Counted from the first letter of the stretch, positions 25,044 through 35,013 are shown. The stretch: 64,000 bases of DNA from Pseudomonadota bacterium (GCA_023423535.1 JAFAFL010000133.1:114953-178952), one strand, 5' to 3'. Translations and numbers: made by a program. Notes: generated by a model from the letters alone, not told the origin.

Positions 25044-27650
25044 ATGGCCAGAGCCGACAGAGAAGACGCCAAGCCCACCGCCGACCGCTGCGTCCGCGTT
25101 CGCGGTGCGCGCGAGAACAACCTCAAGGACGTGGACGTGGACATCCCGCGCGATGCGCTGGTGGTGTTCACGGGGATCAGCGGCTCGGGGAAGTCGTCGC
25201 TCGCGTTCGGGACGCTCTTCGCCGAGGCCCAGCGCCGCTTCTTCGAGTCGGTCGCGCCCTATGCGCGCAGGCTGCTCGATCAGGTGGGCGTGCCGGAGGT
25301 GGATCGCATCGACGGGCTGCCGCCGGCGGTGGCGCTGCAGCAGTCGCGCGGCGCGTCCACGTCGCGGTCGTCGGTGGGCAGCGTGACGACGATCTCCAAC
25401 TCGCTGCGGCTGCTCTACTCGCGGGTGGGCACCTATCCCGAGGGACAGGGGCATCTCGAAGCGGAGGCTTTCTCTCCGAATGCGCCGGCGGGCGCGTGCC
25501 CGAAATGTCACGGGCTGGGCCGGCTCTTCGAGGCCACCGAGGAGTCGATGGTCCCGGACCCGTCGCTCACCATCCGCGAGCGCGCGATCGCCGCGTGGCC
25601 GCCGGCGTGGCACGGACAGAACCTGCGCGACATCCTCGTGTCCCTGGGCTTCGACGTGGACACGCCCTGGCGCGACCTGCCGAAGAAGGATCGCGAGTGG
25701 ATCCTCTTCACCGACGAGCAGCCGCAGGTCCCGGTCTATGCCGGCTTCACTCCGGCGGAGACGCGGCGCGCGCTGAAGCGGAAGGAGACGCCGTCGTACC
25801 TGGGCACCTTCTCCAGCGCGCGGCGCTACGTGATGGAGACCTTCGCCACCACCGAGAGCGCGATGCTGAAGAAGCGCGTGGCGAGGTTCCTCGTCAGCGC
25901 GGAGTGCTCGCTCTGTGGCGGCAAGCGGCTCAAGCGCGAGGCCCTGTCGGTGACCTTCGCCGGCCTCGACATCGCGGAGCTGTCACAGCTGCCGCTCTCT
26001 CGTGTGGCGGACCTCCTGCGGCCGACCGCGGAGGGCACCGCGAAGGGACACGCGAAGCTGCGCGCGCAGCATCCGGAGCAGGCCCTGGTCGCCGAGCGGC
26101 TCGCGTCCGACGTGCTGGCGCGGATCGCCATCGTGACCGACCTCGGGCTCGGGTACCTCTCGCTCGACCGGAGCACGCCCACGCTCTCTCCCGGAGAGCT
26201 GCAGCGGCTGCGGCTGGCGACGCAGATCCGCTCGAACCTCTTCGGCGTGGTGTACGTGCTCGACGAGCCCTCGGCGGGGCTGCATCCGGCGGACACGCGC
26301 GCGCTGCTCGGGGCGCTGCGGCAGCTGGTGCAGAGCGGGAACTCGGTCTTCGTCGTCGAGCACGAGGTCGACGTCATCCACGCCGCCGACTGGGTGGTGG
26401 ACGTGGGCCCCGAGGCCGGCGAACACGGCGGGCGCGTCCTCTACAGCGGGCCGTTGAAGGGCCTCACCGAGATCAAGGCCTCGCACACGCGCCGGTACCT
26501 CTTCGGCGCTCCGCCACCGGTGCGTCGGGAGCGCCGCAAGCCGAAGGGCTGGCTGCGCCTCGAGAGCGTCTCGCGCAACAACCTGCAGAACGTGTCGGTG
26601 CAGTTTCCGCTCGGCGTGATGACCTCGGTGACCGGCGTGTCCGGTTCGGGGAAGTCGTCGCTGGTGAGCCAGGCGCTGGTGGAGCTGGTCGCCGCGCGGC
26701 TCGGCGGCGCGACGGCGGACGACGAGGAAGAGAACTCCGGCGGCGACGCGACGGGCGGGCATGAAGCGCTGGCGCGGGGGCCGGCGCAACAGACGAGCGG
26801 CGCCATCACCGAGGGCCTCGAGAGCATCACCCGGCTGGTGCGCGTGGATCAGCGGCCCATCGGACGCACGCCGAGATCGAACCTCGCGACGTACACCGGG
26901 CTCTTCGATCAGGTGCGGAAGCTCTTCGCCGCCTCGCCGCAAGCGCGCGCGCGCAAGTACGACGCGGGCAGGTTCTCCTTCAACATGCCGAAGGGCCGCT
27001 GTCCCACCTGCGCGGGCGAGGGCTTCGTCAGCGTGGAGCTCATCTTCCTCCCCAGCGTCTTCGCGCCCTGCCCCGAGTGCCACGGTGCCCGCTACAACAG
27101 GGAGACGCTGCAGGTGCGCTGGCGCGGAAAGAACATCGCCGAGGTGCTCGCGCTCAGCGTGGACGAGGCGGCGGAGTTCTTCTCCTCCGACCCTTCGGAG
27201 CGGGAAGGCCGGGGTGCCGCAGCGGAGGCCGCGGTCCGGCGCGCGCTCGACGTGCTGCGAGAGGTGGGGCTCGGTTATCTGCGGCTGGGCCAGCCGGCGA
27301 CGGAGCTTTCGGGAGGTGAGGCGCAGCGGATCAAGCTCGCCACCGAGCTGCAGCGGCTGCAGCGCGGCAACACGCTCTACGTGCTCGACGAGCCGACCAC
27401 CGGACTGCATCCCGCCGACGTGGATCGGCTGCTCACCCAGCTCGCGCGGCTCGTGGATGCGGGGAACACCGTCATCCTCGTCGAGCACGACATGCGCGTG
27501 GTCGCGTCGAGCGACTGGGTGATCGACATCGGCCCGGGCGCGGGAGACGAGGGAGGACGGCTCGTCGCCTGTGGCCCACCGGAGGAGGTCGCACGCGCGG
27601 GTTCGAAGAGGAGCCGGACCGCGGCGTTCCTCGCCGAAGCGCTGCGCTGA
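25044..27650 (+). CDS. UvrA-family ATP-binding protein (UvrA paralogue)
   Basis: An 868-residue cytosolic protein with two ABC-type nucleotide sites. Walker A sites are GISGSGKSS (44-52) and GVSGSGKSS, and the two signature/Walker B units are LSPGELQRLRLAT/YVLDEPSAGLHP and LSGGEAQRIKLAT/YVLDEPTTGLHP. Zinc-binding cysteine pairs are visible (CPKCHG, CSLCGG, CPTCAG, CPECHG). The first signature is LSPGE rather than LSGGE. It is shorter than the roughly 940 residues of canonical UvrA, which suggests a paralogue such as UvrA2 rather than the main excinuclease subunit. I chose ATG 25044 because the open frame upstream to 24837 overlaps the divergent gene. Role in DNA damage or drug tolerance is likely but unproved. 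Confidence 0.85.
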   Translation: MARADREDAKPTADRCVRVRGARENNLKDVDVDIPRDALVVFTGISGSGKSSLAFGTLFAEAQRRFFESVAPYARRLLDQVGVPEVDRIDGLPPAVALQQSRGASTSRSSVGSVTTISNSLRLLYSRVGTYPEGQGHLEAEAFSPNAPAGACPKCHGLGRLFEATEESMVPDPSLTIRERAIAAWPPAWHGQNLRDILVSLGFDVDTPWRDLPKKDREWILFTDEQPQVPVYAGFTPAETRRALKRKETPSYLGTFSSARRYVMETFATTESAMLKKRVARFLVSAECSLCGGKRLKREALSVTFAGLDIAELSQLPLSRVADLLRPTAEGTAKGHAKLRAQHPEQALVAERLASDVLARIAIVTDLGLGYLSLDRSTPTLSPGELQRLRLATQIRSNLFGVVYVLDEPSAGLHPADTRALLGALRQLVQSGNSVFVVEHEVDVIHAADWVVDVGPEAGEHGGRVLYSGPLKGLTEIKASHTRRYLFGAPPPVRRERRKPKGWLRLESVSRNNLQNVSVQFPLGVMTSVTGVSGSGKSSLVSQALVELVAARLGGATADDEEENSGGDATGGHEALARGPAQQTSGAITEGLESITRLVRVDQRPIGRTPRSNLATYTGLFDQVRKLFAASPQARARKYDAGRFSFNMPKGRCPTCAGEGFVSVELIFLPSVFAPCPECHGARYNRETLQVRWRGKNIAEVLALSVDEAAEFFSSDPSEREGRGAAAEAAVRRALDVLREVGLGYLRLGQPATELSGGEAQRIKLATELQRLQRGNTLYVLDEPTTGLHPADVDRLLTQLARLVDAGNTVILVEHDMRVVASSDWVIDIGPGAGDEGGRLVACGPPEEVARAGSKRSRTAAFLAEALR

Positions 27651-27659
27651 ACCGCGGCG

Positions 27660-29861
27660 TCAGGGACAGGCACGCACGAGCACGCCGAGCGCGTTTCCAC
27701 CACCGCCCGCGCACTCGGGCTGCCCGGGGATCGGCGTGAGGGACACCTCCGGGTAGATCGCCTCCGCGGTCTCGACGGTCAGCGGCACCCGAACCAGCCG
27801 GCTCTCTCCGGGCCGCAGCGGCCGCACCAGCTTCGCGCTCCCGAGCAACGCGCCCTTCCACCGCACCTCCACGGTTGCGCCCGCGCGCGCCGGCGCCTGA
27901 CCTGCGTTGGCGACCCGGACCCACACGGCGCGCTCGGGACACTCGTTGGCCGGCGCGTTCACGTGCGTGAGCTGCAGGTCCGGCGCGCCGAGCGCGGGGA
28001 ACTCGCCGTGGGTGTTCAGGCGCACGCCGTTGCCCGCACCGCTCCAGGGCTCCGCCGCTTCATTGAGGATCAGCCCCAGCGGCGCATCCCATCCGTCGCC
28101 GATCCACTGCGGCCGGTAGCCGTGCTGGCTCCACACCGGCCGCGCGTTGGCCCAGCCGCCGTTGCGCTCGCGGTACACGGTGATGCCGGGCCTCGCCTCC
28201 TGCGCACAACCGAGCGAGCCCGCCGCGTGGACGTTGGAGGCGACGACGATGTTCGCGCTCCCGTCTGCGTCCACGTCCGCCACCGCCGGCAGCTCCAGCA
28301 CCGTCCCCGAGCAGTGCGCGAGCGGCGCGATCATCTGCTCGCCCGTCCGTCCGCGAAGTACGTGAAGCCGCGTCTCGTCCGCGTACACCACGTCCAGCGC
28401 GCCATCCCCGTCGAAGTCGAAGAGCGCCGCAGCCGTCGCGCCGGAGGTCGCGTCCACCGCGGGCACCGACCACAGGACCGTCCAGTCCGCGCGCGATCCC
28501 GAGGCGACGATGCGGAACGCCGTGAGGCACTCACCGGAGGCCACCACCACCTCGGCGCGACCGTCGCCATCGAGATCGCCGATCGCCGGCGCCCCTCCCG
28601 GGCCCACGCGAACCTCTCGCTGCGAAAGGCAGGTGTCCCCCACGCGCGAGGGGAGGTTCACCGGCTCGAGCAGCTCCGCGCCCGTCTGCGCGTCGAGGAG
28701 CTCGAGCACGCCGTCGCGCACGGCCACGACCTCCGCGCGTCCATCGAGCGGTGAGGGCGCGGCGGGAAGCAGGTCCGCCAGGCCGGCGAAGGCACCGCTC
28801 CCTCCCGCGCGTTCCCACAGCGGCGTCCCGTCGTGCGCATGGGCGCGGCTGCCGTCGGTCAGCTCGAACTTTCCATCGCGGTCCGAGTCACCGGCGGCGA
28901 CGATCGACCCGACGGGTCCCGAGCCCTCCGGCGCGCTCCACCGGCGGACGCCCCACTCGTCGAACACCGTGAAGCCGCAGGCGATCTCCGGGCCACCCTC
29001 GCCGTCGAGGTTCGCCACCAGCGGCGCACCCCAACCGACCGGACAGGGCGCGGGATCTCCCCCGGCCGTGCGAGAGAGCCAACGCCGCTCCCCGCTCTTC
29101 GCGTCGAACGCCGCGAGCAAGCCGTTGCGCTGCACCGCCAGCACCGCCAGCACGCCGCCCAGTCTCGCGACCGCCGGATGCGCCGCTGCAGCGAGCGCTG
29201 CGTCTCCCTCCGCGGAGGTGCGCCACAGCTCGCGGCCGTCGAGCCCACCGAGCGCACGCAGAAAGCCGGGGCCGGTGAGGCCGGACTCGCCGCCGTAGAA
29301 GATCGCCACCACGTCGGCGATGCCGTCTGTGTCCACGTCGATCACCAGCGGCGCGGCGACCGACTCGGCGGCACCACTCTCCGTGTCGCTGGTGCTGGTG
29401 CTCCAGAGGATCTCCGCCTCCCACGGCAGCGCTGCCTCGCGCATGCAGGTGCGGGTGGTGACCGGCCCGACACAGGCCTCGAGCCGCGGGTCCCAGCTCC
29501 GGCCGGTCTCGCAGGCGGTGGAGAGACACGTCCCCGCGCTGGAGCAGATCTCCCCCTTCGCGCAGCAGACCGCCGCCGAGCCTTCGCCGCACCGCACGTT
29601 CCCGTTGCAGGGATCGCTGCACGCGCCGCCGTCGCAGGGACCGGTGCCGGCGTCGGGTGGCGGAGAGCCGCCGTCGGTCGGTGAGGGCACGCCTTCGCGG
29701 CACACGCCCTCGTCGCACCAGCTCCCCTCTTCACACGCCTGAAGCGGATCGCAGGTGGAGACGAGCTTCGGGTCGCGACAGGCTCCAGCGAAGACGCTGA
29801 ACGTCAGCGCGGCGAGCAGGCAGGAGACGCGGAAGACGGGACGCGGCTTACGGCGGGGCAC
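27660..29861 (-). CDS. FG-GAP/VCBS-type repeat lipoprotein
   Basis: A 733-residue exported protein starting at GTG 29861 with a purine-rich site upstream. The N-terminus has a lipobox (VFAGAC) and then a Cys cluster (CDPLQACEEGSWCDEGVC) and an Asp/Gly-rich linker. The main body has repeated FG-GAP/VCBS-like calcium-loop units such as VIDVDTDGIADVV, AIGDLDGDGRAEVV and FDFDGDGALDVVY, suggesting a seven-bladed propeller. A C-terminal CARDB-like beta domain follows. Such proteins bind calcium outside the cell; partner unknown. Ends 9 bases from the UvrA-family stop, convergent. Confidence 0.85.
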   Translation of the reverse strand: MPRRKPRPVFRVSCLLAALTFSVFAGACRDPKLVSTCDPLQACEEGSWCDEGVCREGVPSPTDGGSPPPDAGTGPCDGGACSDPCNGNVRCGEGSAAVCCAKGEICSSAGTCLSTACETGRSWDPRLEACVGPVTTRTCMREAALPWEAEILWSTSTSDTESGAAESVAAPLVIDVDTDGIADVVAIFYGGESGLTGPGFLRALGGLDGRELWRTSAEGDAALAAAAHPAVARLGGVLAVLAVQRNGLLAAFDAKSGERRWLSRTAGGDPAPCPVGWGAPLVANLDGEGGPEIACGFTVFDEWGVRRWSAPEGSGPVGSIVAAGDSDRDGKFELTDGSRAHAHDGTPLWERAGGSGAFAGLADLLPAAPSPLDGRAEVVAVRDGVLELLDAQTGAELLEPVNLPSRVGDTCLSQREVRVGPGGAPAIGDLDGDGRAEVVVASGECLTAFRIVASGSRADWTVLWSVPAVDATSGATAAALFDFDGDGALDVVYADETRLHVLRGRTGEQMIAPLAHCSGTVLELPAVADVDADGSANIVVASNVHAAGSLGCAQEARPGITVYRERNGGWANARPVWSQHGYRPQWIGDGWDAPLGLILNEAAEPWSGAGNGVRLNTHGEFPALGAPDLQLTHVNAPANECPERAVWVRVANAGQAPARAGATVEVRWKGALLGSAKLVRPLRPGESRLVRVPLTVETAEAIYPEVSLTPIPGQPECAGGGGNALGVLVRACP

Positions 29862-29914
29862 TTCCCTCTCACTCCCGAGCCGCGGCGGGATTTCCCCACC
29901 AGAGAGGGCTCAGC

Positions 29915-30205
29915 TCAGTGAACCGGCCCCTCCCCCTCCGTCAGCTCCACGGTTCCGAAGCGGGCCTCGTACTTGGCGAGGTTCTCCTGCATCGCGCTCA
30001 AGAGGCGCTTCATGTGCTTCGGCGAGGTGATGATCCGCGAGAGGACCTTCGCCTTCGGCTGCTGGGGCTGGACGTAGATGAAGTCGAGGGTGAACTCGGT
30101 GTCGGTGTGGTTCACCAGCGCCATGTTCACGTAGCGACCGTTGGCCACGTCGTCGTCGAGCTGGATCTGCAGCTGCACTTCTGGCGGCTTCGGATTCGGC
30201 GGCAT
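29915..30205 (-). CDS. DUF3467 family protein
   Basis: A 96-residue cytosolic protein. The sequence QIQLDDDVANGRYVNMALVNHTDTEFTLDFIYVQP, shown here only in part, and the later KVLSRIITSPKHMKRLLSAM match DUF3467, a small conserved bacterial family of unknown function. ATG 30205 opens a normal N-terminus. It is divergent from the alpha/beta hydrolase gene at 30244 with under 40 bases between starts, so promoters must overlap. No domain beyond DUF3467. Confidence 0.85.
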   Translation of the reverse strand: MPPNPKPPEVQLQIQLDDDVANGRYVNMALVNHTDTEFTLDFIYVQPQQPKAKVLSRIITSPKHMKRLLSAMQENLAKYEARFGTVELTEGEGPVH

Positions 30206-30243
30206 GGTGCTAGGTTCTCCCTCCTCGCGTGCTAACCGAGCGC

Positions 30244-31038
30244 ATGGACCCGGTCAAGGCGAGCCCCTTCGAGCTCGGCAGCTCCCGCGCGGACCGCGCC
30301 GCGCTGCTCATTCATGGTTTCACCGGCACGCCGTGGGACATGCTCCCGCTCGGCGAAGCGCTCGCCTCCCGAGGCTTCTACGTCCGCGGCATGCGGCTGC
30401 CCGGTCACGGCGTCACCCCGCACGCGATGCTGTCCGTCAGCGCCGACCACTGGGTGAACGCGGTGCTCGCCGAGGTCGATGCCTTCCTGCGCCTCGCCCC
30501 CCATCGCCCGCTCTTTCTCTCCGGCCTCTCCATGGGCGCGCTGCTCTCGGTGCTCGCGGCGGCGGCGCGGCCGGGGAAGATCAGCGGGCTCGGGCTCCTC
30601 GCTCCGGCGATGCGGCTGCGTGACCAACGCGTGGAGCTCCTCCGGCGCATCGGCCGCTTCGACCTCTTCACGCGGCTTCAGCCGTGGGTCCGCAAGGACG
30701 CCTCCGACATCGCCGATCCCGAGGCACTGCGCGACGCGCCCATCCTCTCCTCGTGGCCCACGCGCAGGCTGCTCGACCTCTTCACGCTCCAGGCGCGCAC
30801 GCGGCTGCAGATGGCGCACGTCACCTGTCCCGCGCTGGTGATGACCGCGCTGAAGGACCACGTGGTCACGCCGGAGGGCGGAGAAGAACTCGCGCGCGGG
30901 ATGAAGCGCTCGCCGCAGGTCCGGCTCATCCGGCTCGACCAGGGCTTCCACATCATGCCGCGCGACTTCGGCCGCGAGCGCGTGGCGAAAGAAGTGGGCG
31001 ACTTCTTCAGCGCCCGAACGCATTCGCCGCTTCAGTAG
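30244..31038 (+). CDS. Alpha/beta hydrolase (carboxylesterase/lipase type)
   Basis: A 264-residue cytosolic serine hydrolase. The oxyanion block LIHGFTGTPWDM, nucleophile elbow GLSMGA, acid region ALKDHVV and catalytic His in GFHIMPRD are in the order of monoacylglycerol or carboxylesterase-like members (Est30-type). The substrate cannot be told. ATG 30244 was chosen; a GTG at 30229 would add five residues. Its last bases overlap the convergent lipoprotein gene at 31032. Confidence 0.88.
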   Translation: MDPVKASPFELGSSRADRAALLIHGFTGTPWDMLPLGEALASRGFYVRGMRLPGHGVTPHAMLSVSADHWVNAVLAEVDAFLRLAPHRPLFLSGLSMGALLSVLAAAARPGKISGLGLLAPAMRLRDQRVELLRRIGRFDLFTRLQPWVRKDASDIADPEALRDAPILSSWPTRRLLDLFTLQARTRLQMAHVTCPALVMTALKDHVVTPEGGEELARGMKRSPQVRLIRLDQGFHIMPRDFGRERVAKEVGDFFSARTHSPLQ

Positions 31039-32561
31039 TGGACGACGCCGAAGTGCCCGAGCCGATGTCCCGGCTCCGCGCGCAGTGCGGCTCCGTAGCG
31101 GGCGAGATCGCCGAGCGCCTCCTCCATGTTCGCGAAGCCACTCGGACACTCGGCGTCCCAGTAGCCACGCGGGTCGAGCTCGATGCCTGCCGACGCGAGA
31201 AGCTCCGTGGAGATCACACGCCGCTCCGTGTGGACGTGCACGGGGCCACCGCTTGCGAGCAGCAGGATCCGGCACGGGCCCGGCCCTTCGCGGGTGAAGG
31301 CGAGGCGGCCGTCGAAGGGGTCGTGCCTCGTGGGTGTCAGCGCGACCGGCGGAGCCTCCAGTGACAGGCGAAGCGGGCCGGTGCCTGACCACGGCGTGTG
31401 ACCGACGCGGATGCGCGGCGTGGGGCTGCCCGGAACATCGGCCGCGTAGGCACTGCCGCTCCAGGAGAACGTCGCGCCGGGGAGCGGTGGAACGCTGAAC
31501 GCGTACGATCTCGCCGTCGACCCGTCTCCGTAGAGTCGCAGCGGCGCCGTCCCTGGCAGCGAGACCTCGAACGAGCCGATGGTGCCCACCAGCCACGCGC
31601 CCGCCTCGAACTCGAGGTCGATCGCCATCGGCGCCACCGGCTGCAGCCCGATCATTCCCGCGTCGATCGGCCAGGTCTCCACCGGGCCTTCGACCCGGAC
31701 GTGACCCATGCGCGCGTAGTGGAAGATCGTCCGGACGTACGGCGCCTCGAACACGTCTCGCATGTACCCCTGGAGCACGAACACCTCGATCGGCCCGGTC
31801 ACGTCGCCAGAGCGGAGAGACCCCGAGAGCCTTCCGCTGGCGCTCATGCCGGGCGCCACGACCTGCTCCGAATCCTCTTTGGCGAACACGAAGAGGTAGG
31901 TGGCGGCCTCCGCGTCTGCCGGCACCTCGAAGCCGCCGCCGCCGGTCCACTGCACCGACAGTTCGAACTCCTGCCTGGGCACGAAGGCCGGGTACACGGT
32001 TGGCGCAAGCACCGTCGGATGGGGATCGGTCAGGTCGAGGAAGAGCTGGTCCTCCGTCACTGTGGCGATGGGCTCCGCCGGATCACGCACGCGCAGGTGG
32101 TACGGCGGCGTCACGCCGCGGATCGTGAAGCGGCCCTCGGCGTCCGTCACCACGGCCTCTCCTCCGTTGATGGAGACCTCGCGACCGGGCGCCGGCACGC
32201 CCTGCGAATCGACCACGGTGCCGTTCACCTGCAACGTCTCCACCAGCACGCGCACCGTCTGCACGTTCCTCGGGTCGGACGAGCTGCGGATCTGTCCCGA
32301 CAGACCGATGGTGAAGTCCGTCGTCTCGGTGATCCGCTGCTTCAGAGTGCCGCGCTCCGGCAACTGGTAGTGATTGCCCGGCTGGATCGCGATGCCGATC
32401 GAGTTCTTCGTCACCCACGACAACTCCACCTCGCCACCACCGGGAGGAAGCGTCCGCGGCGTCACGTCGAACGAGACGATCTCCACGTAGGGCTCCTCGA
32501 AGCATCCGGACAGGGACGGCAACAGCGCGAGCACGGCAGCGACCGGCAGGAGCTTTTTCAT
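31032..32561 (-). CDS. Putative lipoprotein with carboxypeptidase-regulatory-like domain
   Basis: A 509-residue exported protein with a lipobox (LPSLSGC). Residues about 95-150 (VNGTVVDSQGVPAPGREVSINGGEAVVTDAEGRFTIRGV) fit a carboxypeptidase regulatory/Ig-like fold; the remainder is beta-rich with no recognised enzyme motif. It is probably a surface or periplasmic binding protein. Start ATG 32561 is a good signal-peptide start. It ends 7 bases into the convergent hydrolase gene and is divergent from glpK. Confidence 0.75.
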   Translation of the reverse strand: MKKLLPVAAVLALLPSLSGCFEEPYVEIVSFDVTPRTLPPGGGEVELSWVTKNSIGIAIQPGNHYQLPERGTLKQRITETTDFTIGLSGQIRSSSDPRNVQTVRVLVETLQVNGTVVDSQGVPAPGREVSINGGEAVVTDAEGRFTIRGVTPPYHLRVRDPAEPIATVTEDQLFLDLTDPHPTVLAPTVYPAFVPRQEFELSVQWTGGGGFEVPADAEAATYLFVFAKEDSEQVVAPGMSASGRLSGSLRSGDVTGPIEVFVLQGYMRDVFEAPYVRTIFHYARMGHVRVEGPVETWPIDAGMIGLQPVAPMAIDLEFEAGAWLVGTIGSFEVSLPGTAPLRLYGDGSTARSYAFSVPPLPGATFSWSGSAYAADVPGSPTPRIRVGHTPWSGTGPLRLSLEAPPVALTPTRHDPFDGRLAFTREGPGPCRILLLASGGPVHVHTERRVISTELLASAGIELDPRGYWDAECPSGFANMEEALGDLARYGAALRAEPGHRLGHFGVVHY

Positions 32562-32669
32562 GGAAGTCTACCTTAACGGCTCTCGCGGTCCGTGCGAGAC
32601 GGAAACCTCGCAATGACTTCTTCGTGAGACAGTGCGAGCGCGCGTTCACTGCGCGGGAGGGATGACGGT

Positions 32670-34190
32670 ATGGCGCCGAAGAGCGCAACGGGCAGGGCCA
32701 CGGGCAGGGCAAAGGGACGCTTCGTCCTCGCGATCGATCAGGGGACGACCGGCACGCACGTGACGATCCTCGACCGCCGCCTGAAGGTGGTGGGCAAGGG
32801 CTACAAGGAGTTCCCGCAGCTCTTTCCGAAGCCGGGCTGGGTGGAGCACGACCTCTCCGAGATCTGGAAGAGCGTGGAGCGGACGGTGGCGCAGGGCCTT
32901 CGCTCGGCGGGACTCACCGGAAGCGACATTGCGGCGATCGGCATCACCAACCAGCGCGAGACCACCGGCGTGTGGGAGCGCGGCACCGGCAAGCCGCTGC
33001 ACAACGCGATCGTCTGGCAGGACCGGCGCACCGCGGCCCGCTGCGCGGAGCTGAAGGGCGAAGGTCGAGAGCCCCGGACGCGAGACCTCACCGGGCTCGT
33101 GCTCGACCCCTACTTCTCCGGCACCAAGCTCGAGTGGCTCCTGCGCAACGTGAAGGGCCTGCGCGCGCGCGCCGACCGCGGCGACGTCTGCTTCGGCACG
33201 GTGGACACCTGGCTCGTCTACAAGCTCACCGGCCACCGCGCGCATGTGACCGACGTCTCCAACGCAAGCCGCACGCTGCTGATGGATCTGCGAACGCTCG
33301 CGTGGTCGCAGGAGATGCGCGAGCTCTTCGAGGTCCCGCAGTCGGTGCTGCCGGACATCCGCGGCTCGGCGGAGGTCTATGGCGAGACGAAGGGCCTGCG
33401 CTTCCTCCCCGACGGCATCCCGGTCGCGGGCATGGCCGGCGACCAGCAGGCGGCGCTCTTCGGGCAGGCCTGCTTCGCGCCCGGCGAGTCGAAGTGCACC
33501 TACGGCACCGGCGCCTTCCTCCTCATGAACACCGGCGACGAACCGGTGAAGAGCACCAGCGGGCTGCTCACCACCGTGGCGTGGCGACTCGGCGCGAGGA
33601 CGACCTACGCGCTGGAGGGCGCGGCCTTCATCGCCGGCGCGGCGGTGCAGTGGCTGCGTGACGGGATGCGGCTCATCAAGCGGTCGTCGGACGTTGAGAC
33701 GCTCGCGCGAGGGGTGAAGGACACCGGCGACGTGGTGTTCGTGCCCGCGCTGGCGGGGCTCGGCGCGCCGCACTGGAGACCGGAGGCCCGAGGCCTCTTC
33801 GCCGGCATCGACCGCTCCACGACCACCGCCCACCTCGCGCGCGCGGTGCTGGAGGGCGTGGCGCTGCAGATCGACGACCTCGCGCTGGCGATGAAGCGGG
33901 ACAGCGGGCACGACATCCCGGTCTTCAAGGTGGACGGCGGCGCCTCGGCGAACGACCTGATGATGCAGTTCCAGGCGGACCTGCTCGGCGTACCGGTGGT
34001 GCGGCCGAAGAACCTCGAGACGACGGGGCTCGGCGCGGCGTTCCTCGGTGGGCTCGGCGCGGGCGTGTGGCAGTCGCCGGAGGAGATTCGGGCGGCGTGG
34101 CGCGCGGACAAGACCTTCCGCCCGAAGATGAAGAACGACGAGCGCCAGCGGCACCTCGAGAAGTGGCGGCGCGCGGTGGAGCGGGCATGA
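32670..34190 (+). CDS. glpK: Glycerol kinase
   Basis: A 506-residue FGGY-family kinase that phosphorylates glycerol to sn-glycerol 3-phosphate with ATP. Visible blocks: AIDQGTTGTHVTILD, GWVEHDLSEIW, GITNQRETTGVWERGTG, IVWQDRRT, TLLMDLRTLAW, GDQQAALFGQACF, GTGAFLLMNTG, AGLGAPHW and KVDGGASANDLMMQFQADLLG. An N-terminal extension of about 16 residues contains three short repeats (ATGRATGRAKGR). The family usually has S-S-R after GTT, here T-H-V, so regulation may differ. Its stop overlaps the next ATG (ATGA), coupling it to a lipoprotein. Confidence 0.95.
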   Translation: MAPKSATGRATGRAKGRFVLAIDQGTTGTHVTILDRRLKVVGKGYKEFPQLFPKPGWVEHDLSEIWKSVERTVAQGLRSAGLTGSDIAAIGITNQRETTGVWERGTGKPLHNAIVWQDRRTAARCAELKGEGREPRTRDLTGLVLDPYFSGTKLEWLLRNVKGLRARADRGDVCFGTVDTWLVYKLTGHRAHVTDVSNASRTLLMDLRTLAWSQEMRELFEVPQSVLPDIRGSAEVYGETKGLRFLPDGIPVAGMAGDQQAALFGQACFAPGESKCTYGTGAFLLMNTGDEPVKSTSGLLTTVAWRLGARTTYALEGAAFIAGAAVQWLRDGMRLIKRSSDVETLARGVKDTGDVVFVPALAGLGAPHWRPEARGLFAGIDRSTTTAHLARAVLEGVALQIDDLALAMKRDSGHDIPVFKVDGGASANDLMMQFQADLLGVPVVRPKNLETTGLGAAFLGGLGAGVWQSPEEIRAAWRADKTFRPKMKNDERQRHLEKWRRAVERA

Positions 34191-34999
34191 CGCCGAAGGG
34201 GCTCTTCATCGCCGCGGCCCTCGTCTTCGGTGTCGCCGGCTGCAGCCGCTGTGGTGGCTCCGGCACGACCGCACAGGACGCGGGCGCGCAGGCCTCTGCA
34301 CACGACGGTGCGGATCGCGACACGCCGCCAGCGGGCACGCTGCTCGCCACCGACCTGCGCTCGGCGCTGATCCTCATCCACCCCGAGTTCCGCTTCGCGC
34401 GCATCAGCGGCGAGCACACCGGGGTCGTGCGCGAGGTCACCCTGCCGGAAGGGACGTCACTGCTCGCCGCGCTGGAGGCGCCGCTTCGCGAGAAGAAGTT
34501 TCAGAACATCCGCGAGGAGGAGGGCGCGGTGCTCGCGGAGAGCCCGCCGCTGCGCTTCGAGGCCCGGCGCGCGAAAGACTCGGCGACGACCGTCACCGAG
34601 CGGCTCTACCTGCCCATCGACGACGAGACGTTCCGGAAGATCCTCCACGCGCCCACGCCGATGGGCTCGGAGCACCTCTCGGCGCTGATGCCGCTGCCCG
34701 AGGGCGCGCGCTTCGTCCGCGAGAGGTTCGAGATGACGCTGCGCTACGGCGCGCGGCCGGACCACGCCTCGTTCCTCGTCCGCCGGCTGGTGGAGGGGTT
34801 GCTGCAGATCGGCTGGGAGGTCCGAGGTTCGGAAGTGCCAAAGTGGGAGGCGAACCTCCCCGACGGCGGGCTCGACACGGTGCCCCACGAGCTGGAGCTC
34901 TCGCTGGAGCAGCCGCAGACCGGCGGCCGCCTCCACATCGACCGGCGGGTGGGCCGGGTGATCCTCGAGTACGTGCAGCCGCTCGCCCGCGCGCGCTGA
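34187..34999 (+). CDS. Putative lipoprotein downstream of glpK
   Basis: A 270-residue exported protein with a lipobox (GVAGC) followed by SRCGGSG and a Gln/Asp/Ala linker. The body (LRSALILIHPEFRFARISGEHTGVVREV, RFEMTLRYGARPDHASFLVRRL) is mixed alpha/beta without a known family. Its ATG overlaps the glpK stop, so it is made with glycerol kinase; any link to glycerol or lipids is inference. Confidence 0.75.
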   Translation: MTPKGLFIAAALVFGVAGCSRCGGSGTTAQDAGAQASAHDGADRDTPPAGTLLATDLRSALILIHPEFRFARISGEHTGVVREVTLPEGTSLLAALEAPLREKKFQNIREEEGAVLAESPPLRFEARRAKDSATTVTERLYLPIDDETFRKILHAPTPMGSEHLSALMPLPEGARFVRERFEMTLRYGARPDHASFLVRRLVEGLLQIGWEVRGSEVPKWEANLPDGGLDTVPHELELSLEQPQTGGRLHIDRRVGRVILEYVQPLARAR

Positions 35000-35013
35000 C
35001 GAGCCCTACCGGG

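Noticed and set aside
32680..32715. Short direct repeats at the start of glpK
   Set aside because: Three in-frame copies encode an ATGR-like extension; likely a simple slippage repeat without a separate role.
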